A DNA stretch of 64,000 nucleotides from Rhodoferax mekongensis (GCF_032191775.1 NZ_CP132507.1:1513001-1577000); one strand, 5' to 3'; positions 9,447 through 18,647 are shown, counted from the stretch's first letter. Program-made: numbers and translations. Notes: generated from the letters alone by a model not told the origin.

Positions 9447-10250
9447 TTAGAAGATGCTTTCTTTGACGTAAAGCACGTCATTGGCCTGCACGGCGTCGGT
9501 GAGCTGGGGCTCGATTTGTTGCACCGTGCCGTTGGGCAGTTTGCGGTGCAGGCGCAGGCGTTTTTCAGAACCGCGGGCGTTGGGGCCGCCGCCCTGGGCC
9601 AGGGCTTGCATGATGGTCATGTCGCGCTCGATGCGGAACGACCCGGGGCGCTGCACTTCGCCATAGATGAAGAACACCGGGGCGCGGTGCACATAGATGG
9701 TGTCGCCACCCTGCAGCAGCAGGTTGTCTTGGGCCTTGTTGTCCAAAAAGATGGAGGGAATGTCGATCTCTTTGCGGAAGGCTTTGCCGTCGCGAATGCC
9801 GGTGACCACCACCACATCATCGCCCGCAGCGGTGGCGCCACCTGCGTTGGCGAGCATGTCGCTCAGGCGGGTGTTGACAGTTTCCAGCGGGAAGCGGCCG
9901 GGGCGTGCTACCTGGCCCAGTACTGAGACCTGGTTGCCGCGGATTTGGATGAGCGCAATGTTGACTTGGGGCTTCTGGATGAAGCCGCCAGTCTGCAGGG
10001 CATCCGCAATTTTCTTCTCGGCCGCTGCAACCGAGAGACCGCCCAGTGGTACCGCACCGATCAGCGGGTAGGTGATGATGCCGCTCTCAGACACCCGGGT
10101 TTCAATGGTGAGGTCGGGGTTCTGGAACACTTGCACACGGATGGTGTCGCCGGCGCCCAGCGGGTAGTCGGACTTGCCGTCTTGCGCGTGGGTGACCATG
10201 CTGCACAGGGCGAGCAGACCAGCGGCAAACAGGGTGAAGAGTTTTTTCAT
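9447..10250 (-). CDS. epsE: Polysaccharide export protein EpsE (Wza-like)
   Basis: A 267-residue secreted protein with a signal peptide (MKKLFTLFAAGLLALCSMVTHAQ, cleavage after residue 22-23). A polysaccharide export (Poly_export) domain begins YPLGAGDTIRVQVF, and soluble ligand-binding beta-grasp (SLBB) repeats follow, marked by VSVLGQVARPGRFPLE and FIYGEVQRPGSFRIER. It should form or gate the outer-membrane exit channel for the polymer. There is no cysteine immediately after the signal sequence, so it does not look like a classical lipoprotein as E. coli Wza is. Part of the leftward eps run, 43 nt after epsD. Confidence 0.92.
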   Translation of the reverse strand: MKKLFTLFAAGLLALCSMVTHAQDGKSDYPLGAGDTIRVQVFQNPDLTIETRVSESGIITYPLIGAVPLGGLSVAAAEKKIADALQTGGFIQKPQVNIALIQIRGNQVSVLGQVARPGRFPLETVNTRLSDMLANAGGATAAGDDVVVVTGIRDGKAFRKEIDIPSIFLDNKAQDNLLLQGGDTIYVHRAPVFFIYGEVQRPGSFRIERDMTIMQALAQGGGPNARGSEKRLRLHRKLPNGTVQQIEPQLTDAVQANDVLYVKESIF

Positions 10251-10293
10251 GATGGTGTGTTCATCGGATGGAGACGGGCAGGGGGTATGAGGT

Positions 10294-11247
10294 TCACTTC
10301 AGACCGGATATGCCTTTTTCGATCACAGATTTGGTTTTGTCGTCAGTGGGGGCAGCGTCGGGGGCAGGGGTGGCGGGCGCTGCCGGTGCAGCGGCTGCTG
10401 CCGCGCCGTTTTCGAACTCGCCCATGTACGTAATTTTGGTGGTGCTGCGCAATTGCTTGAGGTTGGCGGCCACTGCCTCACCGGCGCGCTGGTTGATCAG
10501 AAACTGTTCAATGCGCGGGAGTGCGGCCTCTTGCCCCACAGGAGAAGCCTGGGATGACACCACCCGCACGACGGTGATGGCCTGCGGTGCTTCAAGAACG
10601 GTAGCCTGCCCATCTTTGAGGGTGTGGATTTTGGGGAGCACGTCCAGGGGAATTTGTTCTGCTGCGCGGGTACTGCTGCCACCATTGAATTGGATGTTTT
10701 TGGCTTTCAGCGCGGCAGCAATTTCTTCGGGAGTTTTTCCGCTGGCAACAAGGCTCTTCAGCAGTGCTGCAACTTCGGGCTGGTTCGGTGCCACGATCTC
10801 TTGCACATTGAAGATGCGTCGCTCGCTGAAGAGCTGTGGGTGCTCAGTGAAGTATTTCTTGATTTCTTCAGGGGTGGGTTTGGCAACGCTGGCGCTGACC
10901 TGTTGAATGTAGGCGCGGGCCAGGATGTCGCGTCGGGCGGCTTCGATTTGAGCCACCACATCGGGGGAGCGATGGAGCTTGTTCTCGGTGGCTTGGTCGA
11001 CGGCCAATTGTTGGTCTATGAGTTTTTCCAGTACCTCTTTACCCATGGCTTGCACTGCCTCAGGACTGGCACCATTGGTATTGGTGCGGCTCAGCACTTG
11101 GTTGATCTGGTGCACGGAAATCTCTTCGCTGCCCACTTTGGCGGCCACTTGGGTGGCGGCTTTCTTGCCGTCTTTGTTTCCACAGGCGACGAGGGTGACT
11201 GCGATGGCGGCGGCCAACAAGGTGGCGGTAAAACGGGTGTTTTTCAT
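10294..11247 (-). CDS. epsD: EpsD-family peptidyl-prolyl cis-trans isomerase, lipoprotein
   Basis: A 317-residue protein with a lipoprotein signal peptide (lipobox LVAC at about residues 19-22). SurA-like helices follow (VGSEEISVHQINQVL, LEKLIDQQLAVDQA), then a parvulin-type PpiC region around residues 150-240. The C-terminus is Ala/Pro rich. EpsD proteins occur only in exosortase-linked exopolysaccharide operons and may help fold the outer-membrane components EpsL and EpsE; that role is inference. It lies 12 nt after epsL and 43 nt before epsE. Confidence 0.88.
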   Translation of the reverse strand: MKNTRFTATLLAAAIAVTLVACGNKDGKKAATQVAAKVGSEEISVHQINQVLSRTNTNGASPEAVQAMGKEVLEKLIDQQLAVDQATENKLHRSPDVVAQIEAARRDILARAYIQQVSASVAKPTPEEIKKYFTEHPQLFSERRIFNVQEIVAPNQPEVAALLKSLVASGKTPEEIAAALKAKNIQFNGGSSTRAAEQIPLDVLPKIHTLKDGQATVLEAPQAITVVRVVSSQASPVGQEAALPRIEQFLINQRAGEAVAANLKQLRSTTKITYMGEFENGAAAAAAPAAPATPAPDAAPTDDKTKSVIEKGISGLK

Positions 11248-11259
11248 GGTTCGGTTGCC

Positions 11260-12459
11260 TTAGTAGGTAAGTTGTGCGGTGAAGAGCAGCATGGTGCTGT
11301 CGTAGTCGAGGCCGGCTTGGTTAACCCCACGGCTGGCGCTTTGCAGGGCTGCGCTGAGGGCCAATTGGTCATGGGGTTGCCAGTTCACTGAGAGCGTTGT
11401 GTCCCGGGTCATGTCCTGGCGGTTGCTGCTGGTACCGGCTGTGGGGCTGCCGAGGTAGCTGCGTTGAGCCCACTCGTGCTTGAAGCGAACTCCTACCTTG
11501 GGGCTGACCTGCCAGACGGGCCCGACGCTGATGCGGTCGGTGCTGCTGTAGTTGCTGTTGTTCGCGGCATAGGCATCCAACACGTGGCTGTAGGCCAGGT
11601 TGATACTGGTTTTGCCGCTGAGTGCGAGGTTCAGGCCCGCACCTGTGTTGAAGCCGCTGTAGTCACGCTGGCCGTACAGCGGGTGGGTGCGGTTGATGTG
11701 GGTGAGATTGGCGCTGGCGGAAGTGCCACCCCCGAGGTCCCAACGCAGACGCAGGTCATTGTCGATCTGGGTGTATTGGTCATCCAAGGCACTCGTGTTG
11801 GGCACGGTGCGGTTCAAGTAATTGCCTTTACCAACCCGCATCTGGTAGCTGAGAGAGCTACCAGAGCTGAACACATGGCGCACACCGGCATCCACGGCGT
11901 TGGTGGTGAAATCGCTGCCTGTGACTTGCGCAAGCTGGTTTTCCTGCCGGGTGGTGCTGGCGCCCGCAATCAGGCGCCAAGGGCCATCGAGCTGAATGGT
12001 GGCATCAAAACGGGTGCTGGTGTCCAGTCGCTGGTTGCGCTGCCGGTAGCCGGTAAAGTCCGCAAAACTGTTGAGCGTTTCTTTGCGGTCTGTGCTGAAT
12101 GTGCCGGTGACGCGGGGGGTGATGGCCCATTGCCAGCTGGCGTTGTAGTTGTTGGCCGTGAAGCTGAGGTAGCTGAACTTTTGATACTGGTAGTCCACGA
12201 GGTCGAGGTTGACGGACAGCGTTTGCAGGCTTTGCCGTGTGTTGAATCCGAGGCCTACGGTCGTGACTCCGATGGTTTCTGAAGCACTGCTTTGTCCAGT
12301 CAGGTTTTGGACGTTGGCGTTGGCAGGCAAGCGGAACAGGTTGCTGTCGCTTTGCAGGGTGTAGCCGGCGCTCAATGTCAGCGGGTCTTGTTGGGCTTGT
12401 ACCGCTTGCGCAGCCGCAAGGACCAGCGCCACGGGCAAAAGGGAAATGACGTTGCGCAT
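11260..12459 (-). CDS. epsL: Exopolysaccharide outer-membrane beta-barrel protein EpsL
   Basis: A 399-residue protein with a signal peptide cleaved after AQAVQAQ (about residue 23). The mature part is made of alternating-residue strands (LSAGYTLQSDSNLFRL and later repeats ending in LLFTAQLTY), typical of an outer-membrane beta-barrel with a terminal aromatic residue. This matches the EpsL family of XrtB loci, whose members probably secrete or modify the polymer across the outer membrane. The gene starts 3 nt after the priming transferase stop. Function is inferred from family and context; no catalytic residue is evident. Confidence 0.85.
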   Translation of the reverse strand: MRNVISLLPVALVLAAAQAVQAQQDPLTLSAGYTLQSDSNLFRLPANANVQNLTGQSSASETIGVTTVGLGFNTRQSLQTLSVNLDLVDYQYQKFSYLSFTANNYNASWQWAITPRVTGTFSTDRKETLNSFADFTGYRQRNQRLDTSTRFDATIQLDGPWRLIAGASTTRQENQLAQVTGSDFTTNAVDAGVRHVFSSGSSLSYQMRVGKGNYLNRTVPNTSALDDQYTQIDNDLRLRWDLGGGTSASANLTHINRTHPLYGQRDYSGFNTGAGLNLALSGKTSINLAYSHVLDAYAANNSNYSSTDRISVGPVWQVSPKVGVRFKHEWAQRSYLGSPTAGTSSNRQDMTRDTTLSVNWQPHDQLALSAALQSASRGVNQAGLDYDSTMLLFTAQLTY

Positions 12460-12462
12460 GAT

Positions 12463-13884
12463 CTAGTAAGCCTGTTGGTCTTTGGCCACCAGGCGCACGG
12501 TGCGCAGGATGATGTGAATGTCCAAGCGCAGGGACCAGTTGCGCAGGTAGTCCAAGTCGTAGTCAATACGACCTTGCATTTTTTCGAGGGTGTCAGTTTC
12601 GCCCCGGTAGCCATTGACCTGCGCCCAGCCGGTAATCCCGGGCTTGACCTTGTGGCGCACCATGTAGCCCTTGATGAGTTTGCGGTACAGCTCGTTGTGC
12701 GCGACGGCATGGGGGCGGGGGCCTACGATGCTCATGCGCCCCTGCAGAACGTTGATGAACTGTGGCAACTCATCCAACGAGGTTTTGCGCAAAAACGCAC
12801 CCAGCGGGGTGATGCGACTGTCGTTCTTTGTAGCTTGGGTGACTACGCCACCGTCTTCCGTGACGGTCATGGATCGGAACTTGTAGACAAGAATTTCTTC
12901 GCCATCAAGACCGTAGCGGCGCTGTTTGAAGATCACCGGCCCCGGAGACGTGAATTTGACGGCCAGGGCAATGACCAACAGGACCGGCGCGATAAGGATC
13001 AGGATGCATAGGGAGAAAACTATGTCACTCAGGCGCTTGACCATGCCGTTGGTGCCGCGGAACGGGGTCTCGCATACGGAAATGACCGGCATGCCGCACA
13101 CTGCGCTAGGGTGGCCCTGAATCAGGTCGGTGACGAACATGTCTGGCACAAAGTAGATGGATGCCGTGGTGTCTTTGAGCTCGTCCAGGATGTGAAGGAT
13201 GCGGGGTTGCGACGCCATGGGTAGTGACAGGTAGATGACCTGGATGCGGTCATTTTTGGCGATGGCAGCCAATTGGTCGAGTTTGCCCAATAGTGGAAAG
13301 CTGGCGTCGCGATTCAGACGGTCTGTACTGCGGCTGTCCACAAAGCCTGCCACCTCTATGCGGGTGTAGGGCGACGCCTTCAACTTGTTGGCAAGGGCTA
13401 GTCCCTGTTCGTTCATGCCGACAATGAGTGCCCTTTGTCTGGGACCCTGCAGGGAGATGATGGCAGGCGCTGCGATGCGAAGACCGAAAGTCAGCACGAT
13501 TTCCGTACAAGGGGCTAACCATAACCAAGCAGCGAGTGCTTGCAGGTCGAATTGGCGGATGTAGCCGGTGGCATAGCCGGTCATTCCAAGAAGCCCGGCA
13601 ATCCAGAACCAGTTGACTCCGATATCGAGCAGGCTTCCTGCTTTGGATGCCTGCAAGCGGGCTTCACCTGGGAAGGTCAGTGCAAAAGTCAGCACTGCCA
13701 GCAGCAGATAGGCGGGCGGTATGTCGCCCTCGTATAAAAAAGCGAGCGCCCAGAGTGAGCCCACCAGTGCCGCGGGGCAGATGCAGGATTCGAGGATGCC
13801 AAGCAGGTTGTCGCGTCCCATGGAGGCATGCTCATTTCCTCTGTTGAATTCGGCCGCGGAAAACGTCACATGTGCTTTAGACAT
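12463..13884 (-). CDS. epsB: Undecaprenyl-phosphate glucose phosphotransferase (WcaJ/EpsB type)
   Basis: Polyisoprenyl-phosphate hexose-1-phosphate transferase of about 473 residues. The N-terminal half has several membrane helices and a CoA-binding-like domain (RALIVGMNEQGLALANKL). The C-terminal catalytic domain has the signatures VKRLSDIVFS, KQRRYGLDGEEI, FRSMT, SLDELPQFINVL, GPRPHAV and RHKVKPGITGWAQVNG. It starts repeat-unit synthesis by moving a hexose-1-phosphate, probably glucose, to the lipid carrier. I chose the ATG at 13884, which overlaps the epsA stop by 8 nt; an earlier in-frame start at 13983 would add 33 unlikely residues. Confidence 0.9.
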   Translation of the reverse strand: MSKAHVTFSAAEFNRGNEHASMGRDNLLGILESCICPAALVGSLWALAFLYEGDIPPAYLLLAVLTFALTFPGEARLQASKAGSLLDIGVNWFWIAGLLGMTGYATGYIRQFDLQALAAWLWLAPCTEIVLTFGLRIAAPAIISLQGPRQRALIVGMNEQGLALANKLKASPYTRIEVAGFVDSRSTDRLNRDASFPLLGKLDQLAAIAKNDRIQVIYLSLPMASQPRILHILDELKDTTASIYFVPDMFVTDLIQGHPSAVCGMPVISVCETPFRGTNGMVKRLSDIVFSLCILILIAPVLLVIALAVKFTSPGPVIFKQRRYGLDGEEILVYKFRSMTVTEDGGVVTQATKNDSRITPLGAFLRKTSLDELPQFINVLQGRMSIVGPRPHAVAHNELYRKLIKGYMVRHKVKPGITGWAQVNGYRGETDTLEKMQGRIDYDLDYLRNWSLRLDIHIILRTVRLVAKDQQAY

Positions 13885-14680
13885 GGTTGACCCAAGCACG
13901 GAATTTGCCCACTGCCTGGGCGCGGTTGGAAACATCGAGCTTTTTGAAGACTCGCTGCATGTGGTTTTTGACGGTGAATGCACTGATTTCCAGAATGCTG
14001 CCGATTTCGGGGTTGGTTTTACCGAGGGCTACCCACTTCAGGATCTCTGCCTCCCGCTCGGTCAGGACTTCTGCCTCTGTGGGCATGGGGCTGGTGTTTG
14101 GGGTGATAGGTGCACCAGGCGGCACACTTGCCTGGTGCGGCAGATGCTCAACCTGGCGCAGGGCAGTGTCGATGTAGGGCAGGACCATGGCCATGGTGCT
14201 ACGCTCTTTTTCCGTGAAATGTTCCTTGGTACTGAAAACCACGTAGAGGCAATCGTGACTGCCACGTTCGTCTGTAATGCCGTGCACCGTGGCCGAACGC
14301 ATTTTGAGCAGAGCGCTACCCAATGCACTTTTCAGGCCAGCGTCATCCACAGAGAAGCCGGATTGACCTGCATTCAGGCTGAAAGGCTTTTTGCCGAACT
14401 CCGTCCAGCGGGCGAACAGGCGGGTCAGAAGCGGAGTCAGGGGCTCGGTGTGTGCAGCATGTGAGCGCACCCCCGACATGGCGGAGATGATGTCGTGTTG
14501 TACCGCACCGGTAGAAAAGTCCCCCCAGGCGGCGATCAGGATGTCATGCGGAAGGTACTTTTGCATGTCACCTTGCAGCCAGATCAGCATGTCGAAATGG
14601 CTGCGCACCTCCACCGAGTGGGTGACCACACGGTGGTAGTGATGGAGTTCCTCGGTAGAGAGCGAGGGCAGAAAAGACAT
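13877..14680 (-). CDS. epsA: LuxR-family transcriptional regulator EpsA
   Basis: A protein of about 267 residues with an unassigned N-terminal domain and a C-terminal GerE/LuxR helix-turn-helix (LTEREAEILKWVALGKTNPE and VKNHMQRVFKKLDVSNRAQA). It matches the regulators that head XrtB/PEP-CTERM exopolysaccharide operons. The ATG at 14680 is preferred over a TTG at 14692. No acyl-homoserine-lactone domain is recognisable, so the signal is unknown. It is the first gene of the leftward run and overlaps the priming transferase, implying control of its own operon. A dyad 61 nt upstream may be its operator. Confidence 0.85.
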   Translation of the reverse strand: MSFLPSLSTEELHHYHRVVTHSVEVRSHFDMLIWLQGDMQKYLPHDILIAAWGDFSTGAVQHDIISAMSGVRSHAAHTEPLTPLLTRLFARWTEFGKKPFSLNAGQSGFSVDDAGLKSALGSALLKMRSATVHGITDERGSHDCLYVVFSTKEHFTEKERSTMAMVLPYIDTALRQVEHLPHQASVPPGAPITPNTSPMPTEAEVLTEREAEILKWVALGKTNPEIGSILEISAFTVKNHMQRVFKKLDVSNRAQAVGKFRAWVNHV

Positions 14681-14740
14681 GGCAGGTAACAAAATAACTA
14701 AGGGTTATTGCTGATTTAGTAACAAGTGCGCGATGGTACG

Positions 14741-14756
14741 TAGTCCATTCGGACCC
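14741..14756. promoter_or_regulatory. Candidate EpsA operator, copy 1
   Basis: TAGTCCATTCGGACCC, with inverted halves GTCC/GGAC around ATTC. It lies 61 nt upstream of the epsA start. It shares TAGTC and GGAC at the same spacing with 18648-18663. That the LuxR-type EpsA binds it is inference from position and symmetry. Confidence 0.4.
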
Positions 14757-14809
14757 GCCTATCCCCCAAATGGGTGATTTTTTAGTCATTGGTGCTATTC
14801 GCAACAAAC

Positions 14810-14829
14810 AATGTGAACTAATTCACATT
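14810..14829. promoter_or_regulatory. CRP/FNR-family type palindrome
   Basis: AATGTGAACTAATTCACATT has perfect 8-bp arms around CTAA and contains TGTGA-N6-TCACA, the E. coli CRP/Vfr consensus, at 14812-14827. It is located mid-way in the epsA-galE control region. The binding protein is not known here; CRP-family proteins, including c-di-GMP-responsive ones in Burkholderiales, are candidates. Confidence 0.6.
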
Positions 14830-14956
14830 TTTTTATAGTTTTTAAGTGCCAAGGCTCTTGTGTAATGCGGCGCACAGAAGAGATCGGGGAAAGCCGTAAA
14901 TGGTGGACGGGGTCTCCCTTCTTGGTGTCCGTGCCATGGCGCAAACGGCTTATTCG

Positions 14957-14972
14957 TAGTCCATTTGGATTG
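14957..14972. promoter_or_regulatory. Candidate EpsA operator, copy 2
   Basis: TAGTCCATTTGGATTG, identical to copy 1 in the first nine bases and sharing GGA after the spacer. It ends 45 nt before the galE start and would overlap the -35 region of a promoter using TAAACT at 14985. The left half is well conserved; the right half is degenerate. Confidence 0.4.
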
Positions 14973-15016
14973 CGACCGAAACGCTAAACTCCACCTCAAC
15001 AAAACGGGAGTGAAGA

Positions 15017-16033
15017 ATGATTTTTGTCACCGGCGGTGCTGGCTACATTGGCTCGCACACCTGCGTGGAGTTGTTGAACGCAGGCATGGATGTGACCGTG
15101 TTTGATAACTTTGCCAATAGCCAGATTGAAGCGCTCGACAGGGTGCAGTTGATCACAGGCAAAACGGTGAGGGTGATAGCGGGTGACATTCGTGACGGAG
15201 ATGCTTTGCGCAGCGCTTTGGCCGATAGCGGAGCTACAGCAGTGATCCATTTCGCTGGCTTGAAAGCTGTGGGCGAGTCAGAGTCGGACCCTTTGCGTTA
15301 TTACGACAACAACGTGGTGGGAACCATGCGATTGTTGGAAGCCATGAAGGCGCTCGACATCAAGCAGTTGGTGTTTAGTTCGTCGGCTACCGTGTACGGT
15401 GTACCGCAATTTTTGCCTTACACAGAAAAACACCCTTTGTCTGCGACAAACACGTATGGTCAAACCAAGCTGGCCGTAGAAAACATGCTGCGGGATTTGT
15501 ACCGGAGTGATGAGACTTGGCGTTTTGCGATATTGCGCTATTTCAACCCGGTAGGTGCCCACCCGTCTGGTCGCATGGGGGAGGATCCTCAAGGGGTTCC
15601 GAATAATCTGATGCCGTACGTGGCCCAAGTGGCTGTGGGGCGGCGTGAGTTTTTGAATGTATGGGGCAACGATTACCCTACGCCTGATGGCACTGGGGTT
15701 CGGGATTACATCCATGTCGTTGATTTAGCCCTTGGGCATGTGAAGGCTGTGCAGTATCTGGCGAGAAGTGCCGGCTGCAATGCCATCAACCTTGGTGCAG
15801 GCGTGGGCCACAGTGTTTTGGATTTGGTTCGTGCCTTTGAACTTGCGAGTGGCAAAGCCGTGCCCGTAAAGATAGGACCACGCCGCGCCGGGGATTTGGA
15901 CGCTTATTGGGCGGACCCTGCGTTGGCTCGGGAATTGCTGGGCTGGTCCGTCGAGCGTGGAGTGGATGCCATGTGTGCAGACACGTGGAACTGGCAAAAA
16001 AATAATCCGAATGGCTACAAGGGAGTAAATTGA
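15017..16033 (+). CDS. galE: UDP-glucose 4-epimerase
   Basis: A 338-residue SDR enzyme with N-terminal VTGGAGYIGSHT cofactor motif, SSSATVYG and the catalytic YGQTKLAVE (YxxxK) motif, and RYFNPVGAHPSG. It interconverts UDP-glucose and UDP-galactose and should supply galactose for the exopolysaccharide. The ATG at 15017 has a GGGAGTGAAG ribosome-binding site. It is the first gene of the rightward precursor operon and abuts the next gene directly (stop at 16031-16033, next ATG at 16034). Confidence 0.96.
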   Translation: MIFVTGGAGYIGSHTCVELLNAGMDVTVFDNFANSQIEALDRVQLITGKTVRVIAGDIRDGDALRSALADSGATAVIHFAGLKAVGESESDPLRYYDNNVVGTMRLLEAMKALDIKQLVFSSSATVYGVPQFLPYTEKHPLSATNTYGQTKLAVENMLRDLYRSDETWRFAILRYFNPVGAHPSGRMGEDPQGVPNNLMPYVAQVAVGRREFLNVWGNDYPTPDGTGVRDYIHVVDLALGHVKAVQYLARSAGCNAINLGAGVGHSVLDLVRAFELASGKAVPVKIGPRRAGDLDAYWADPALARELLGWSVERGVDAMCADTWNWQKNNPNGYKGVN

Positions 16034-17137
16034 ATGGCAAAAGGAATGATCTTGGCTGCTGGCCAAGGCACACGGGTACGTCCACTGACCAAGGACCTGC
16101 CGAAGCCGATGGTGCCTATCTTGGGCAAGCCGGTGATGGAGTACTTGATTGAGCATCTTGCCCGGCACGGGATCCGCGAGATCATCGTGAATGTGGCGTA
16201 CCACCACCAGCGTATCGAGCAGTATTTTGGGGATGGCAGTCGTTGGGGGGTGGAGATTGCTTACTCCTACGAAGGCGTGCGCGAGCACGGGGACATTCTG
16301 CCTAGGCCCATGGGTTCTGCAGGGGGCATGCGACGCATCCAGGATTTCAGTGGTTTCTTCGATGACACCACCCTGGTGCTTTGTGGTGATGCGCTGATTG
16401 ACCTGGACATTACCGCAGCCATTGCAGAGCACAAGGCCAAAGGTGCGTTGGCAAGTGTGGTGGCCCTTGATGTGCCCCCGGAAGAAGTGCAGAACTACGG
16501 AGTGGTGGTGGCCGATGGCGAAGGGCGTATTCAGTCCTTTCAGGAAAAACCCAAGCCTGAAGAGGCCAAATCTACGCTTGCCAGTACTGGCATCTACATC
16601 TTCGAGCCGGCCATTCTGGAGAAGGTGCCCAAGGGCAAGGTGTATGACATCGGGTCCGAGCTGTTTCCGCAGCTGGCGCAGGATGGTTCGCCGTTTTATG
16701 TGCAGAACCGGCCTTTCCACTGGATTGATATCGGGCGCGTGAGCGACTACTGGACAGTCCTGCAGCGGGTGCTCAAAGGCGAAGTGGAGAACATGCCCAT
16801 GCCAGGCAAGGAAGTGAAGCCCGGTGTGTGGGTGGGGCTGAATACCAGCATTCCCTGGGACAAGGTAAAGATTGAAGGGCCGGTGTACATCGGCTCCAGT
16901 GTCAAGATTGAAGAGGGGGCGACCATTATTGGACCCTCGTGGATAGGGCACGGGAGCGTGATCCGGTCTGGAGCACGAATTACGCGAGGCATTCTGTTTG
17001 AGTACACCCGTATCGCGCCAGACATGCATTTCCACGAGATGATTATTTCCCGCTTGTACTGCGTGAACCGTCACGGTGAAACTCTGTATTCGGGAGACGA
17101 TACGTCACGCTTGCGTTGGGGCGATGCCCGGGCCTGA
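16034..17137 (+). CDS. Sugar-phosphate nucleotidyltransferase (GDP-mannose pyrophosphorylase-like)
   Basis: A 367-residue protein. The N-terminal nucleotidyltransferase domain has MILAAGQGTRVRPLTKDLPK (G-x-GTR signature and catalytic Lys) and the metal-site LCGDAL. From about residue 255 a left-handed beta-helix made of hexapeptide repeats (VWVGLNTSI, VYIGSSVKI, ATIIGPSWIGHGSVI) forms the C-terminal domain. This architecture is that of eukaryotic/cyanobacterial-type GDP-mannose and related NDP-sugar pyrophosphorylases. It lies between galE and manC without intergenic gaps, so it probably supplies an extra sugar nucleotide. The exact sugar is uncertain. Confidence 0.82.
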   Translation: MAKGMILAAGQGTRVRPLTKDLPKPMVPILGKPVMEYLIEHLARHGIREIIVNVAYHHQRIEQYFGDGSRWGVEIAYSYEGVREHGDILPRPMGSAGGMRRIQDFSGFFDDTTLVLCGDALIDLDITAAIAEHKAKGALASVVALDVPPEEVQNYGVVVADGEGRIQSFQEKPKPEEAKSTLASTGIYIFEPAILEKVPKGKVYDIGSELFPQLAQDGSPFYVQNRPFHWIDIGRVSDYWTVLQRVLKGEVENMPMPGKEVKPGVWVGLNTSIPWDKVKIEGPVYIGSSVKIEEGATIIGPSWIGHGSVIRSGARITRGILFEYTRIAPDMHFHEMIISRLYCVNRHGETLYSGDDTSRLRWGDARA

Positions 17138-17158
17138 TTTTTGTTTTTGAAAGTTCCT

Positions 17159-18607
17159 ATGTTGATTCAACCCGTAATTTTGTCCGGAGGTTCCGGTACG
17201 CGTTTGTGGCCGCTTTCGCGTGAAAAGTACCCCAAGCAGTTGTTGCCTTTGATTGGTGATGACTCCTTGTTGCAGGCCACGATTCGCCGTGTAGATGGCG
17301 TCCAGGGGGCTGAGCTTGCGCCGCCCATGGTGGTGTGTAATGAGGAATACCGCTTTGTGATCGCTGAGCAGATGCGGCTCATGGGCAAGCCGGGTTCTGT
17401 CATTCTGGAGCCCTTGGGTAGAAATACGGCTCCAGCGCTTACCCTTGCTGCGCGGGCAGCTATCAAAAACGGAGCAGATCCGGTGTTGCTGGTGATGCCC
17501 GCGGACCATGTAATCATGGATGGAGAAGCTTTCAGGGGCGCTGTAATTCAAGGCGCTGCCTTGGCGCAGGAGGGCGCGGTGGTGACCTTCGGTATCACGC
17601 CGGATGCGCCTGAAACCGGGTATGGGTATATCCATTCTGGCGAGGCTTTTGGTGCGGGCGCCGCCAAGCGTATCGCACGCTTTGTCGAGAAGCCTGATCT
17701 GGAAACTGCGCAGGCTTACTTGCGTGAAGGGACGTACTCATGGAACAGCGGCTTGTTCATGATGAAAGCATCTGTGTGGCTGACCGCCCTTGAGCTATGC
17801 CGGGCCGACATTGCCAAAGCTTGTGAGACTGCGTGGGACCAGGGCAAGACGGATGGCGAGTTTGTGCGCGTGGGTAAAGAGGCTTTCAGTGCGTGCCCCA
17901 GTGACTCGATTGACTACGCGGTGATGGAGCGTTTGGCAGGCCAGAAGGGGGCGGCTGTTAAGGGGCTTCCTGTGGGGGTTGTAATTCCATTGTCCGCAGG
18001 CTGGTCGGATGTGGGGGCTTGGGAGGCCCTGTGGAATGTGCTGCCCAAAGATGATGCCGGCAATGTGGCGCAGGGCGATGTGCTGATGCAAGACAGCCGC
18101 AACACGTTGGCCTTGTCTGAGGGGCGTCTGATTGCCTGTGTGGGGGTGGATGATCTGATTGTCGTGGAAACCGCAGATGCCATACTGGTAGCGCACAAGA
18201 ACAAAACACAAGACGTCAAGAAAATCGTGGACCGCCTCAAGCAAGCCGGTCGCAGTGAGGGGCAGGCTCACCGCAAAGTGTTCCGTCCTTGGGGCTGGTA
18301 TGACAGCATTGACCATGGTGAACGCTTCCAGGTGAAGCGGATAGTGGTGAAGCCGGGTGCGGCCCTGTCATTGCAGATGCACCATCACCGGGCGGAGCAC
18401 TGGATTGTGGTGAGCGGCACTGCCAAGGTGACCGTTGGGGATAAAACCGTGTTGCTCTCTGAAAATGAGTCCACTTATATCCCTTTGGGGACCACACACC
18501 GTCTGGAGAACCCCGGCAAACTGGCCCTGGAAATGATTGAAGTGCAGTCCGGTAGCTATTTGGGGGAAGACGATATCGTGCGGTTTGAGGACGTTTATGG
18601 CCGTTGA
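17159..18607 (+). CDS. manC: Mannose-1-phosphate guanylyltransferase / mannose-6-phosphate isomerase
   Basis: A bifunctional type II enzyme of 482 residues. The N-terminal pyrophosphorylase domain carries PVILSGGSGTRLWPLSREKYPKQ-type motif residues, and the C-terminal cupin-fold isomerase domain has VFRPWGWYDSID, QMHHHRAEHWIVV and a metal-binding EN/THRLENPG end. It makes GDP-mannose from mannose phosphates, feeding Gmd/Fcl in the leftward operon. I chose the ATG at 17159; the frame can be read back to a TTG at 17141. It follows the nucleotidyltransferase by 21 nt. Confidence 0.95.
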   Translation: MLIQPVILSGGSGTRLWPLSREKYPKQLLPLIGDDSLLQATIRRVDGVQGAELAPPMVVCNEEYRFVIAEQMRLMGKPGSVILEPLGRNTAPALTLAARAAIKNGADPVLLVMPADHVIMDGEAFRGAVIQGAALAQEGAVVTFGITPDAPETGYGYIHSGEAFGAGAAKRIARFVEKPDLETAQAYLREGTYSWNSGLFMMKASVWLTALELCRADIAKACETAWDQGKTDGEFVRVGKEAFSACPSDSIDYAVMERLAGQKGAAVKGLPVGVVIPLSAGWSDVGAWEALWNVLPKDDAGNVAQGDVLMQDSRNTLALSEGRLIACVGVDDLIVVETADAILVAHKNKTQDVKKIVDRLKQAGRSEGQAHRKVFRPWGWYDSIDHGERFQVKRIVVKPGAALSLQMHHHRAEHWIVVSGTAKVTVGDKTVLLSENESTYIPLGTTHRLENPGKLALEMIEVQSGSYLGEDDIVRFEDVYGR

Positions 18608-18647
18608 TCCAGGCGCGCGCATGTCGTTGTGCCGGACTCGTGCTGTG

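Larger units (their letters stand above)
14681..15016. promoter_or_regulatory. Divergent control region between epsA and galE
   Basis: A 336 nt gene-free stretch separating two divergent polysaccharide transcripts. It is more AT-rich than its surroundings in the middle (14760-14850). It contains two related dyads (14741-14756 and 14957-14972) and a 20-bp CRP-type palindrome (14810-14829). A possible -10 for galE, TAAACT, lies at 14985-14990. No coding sequence or RNA gene was recognised in it. Confidence 0.6.
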
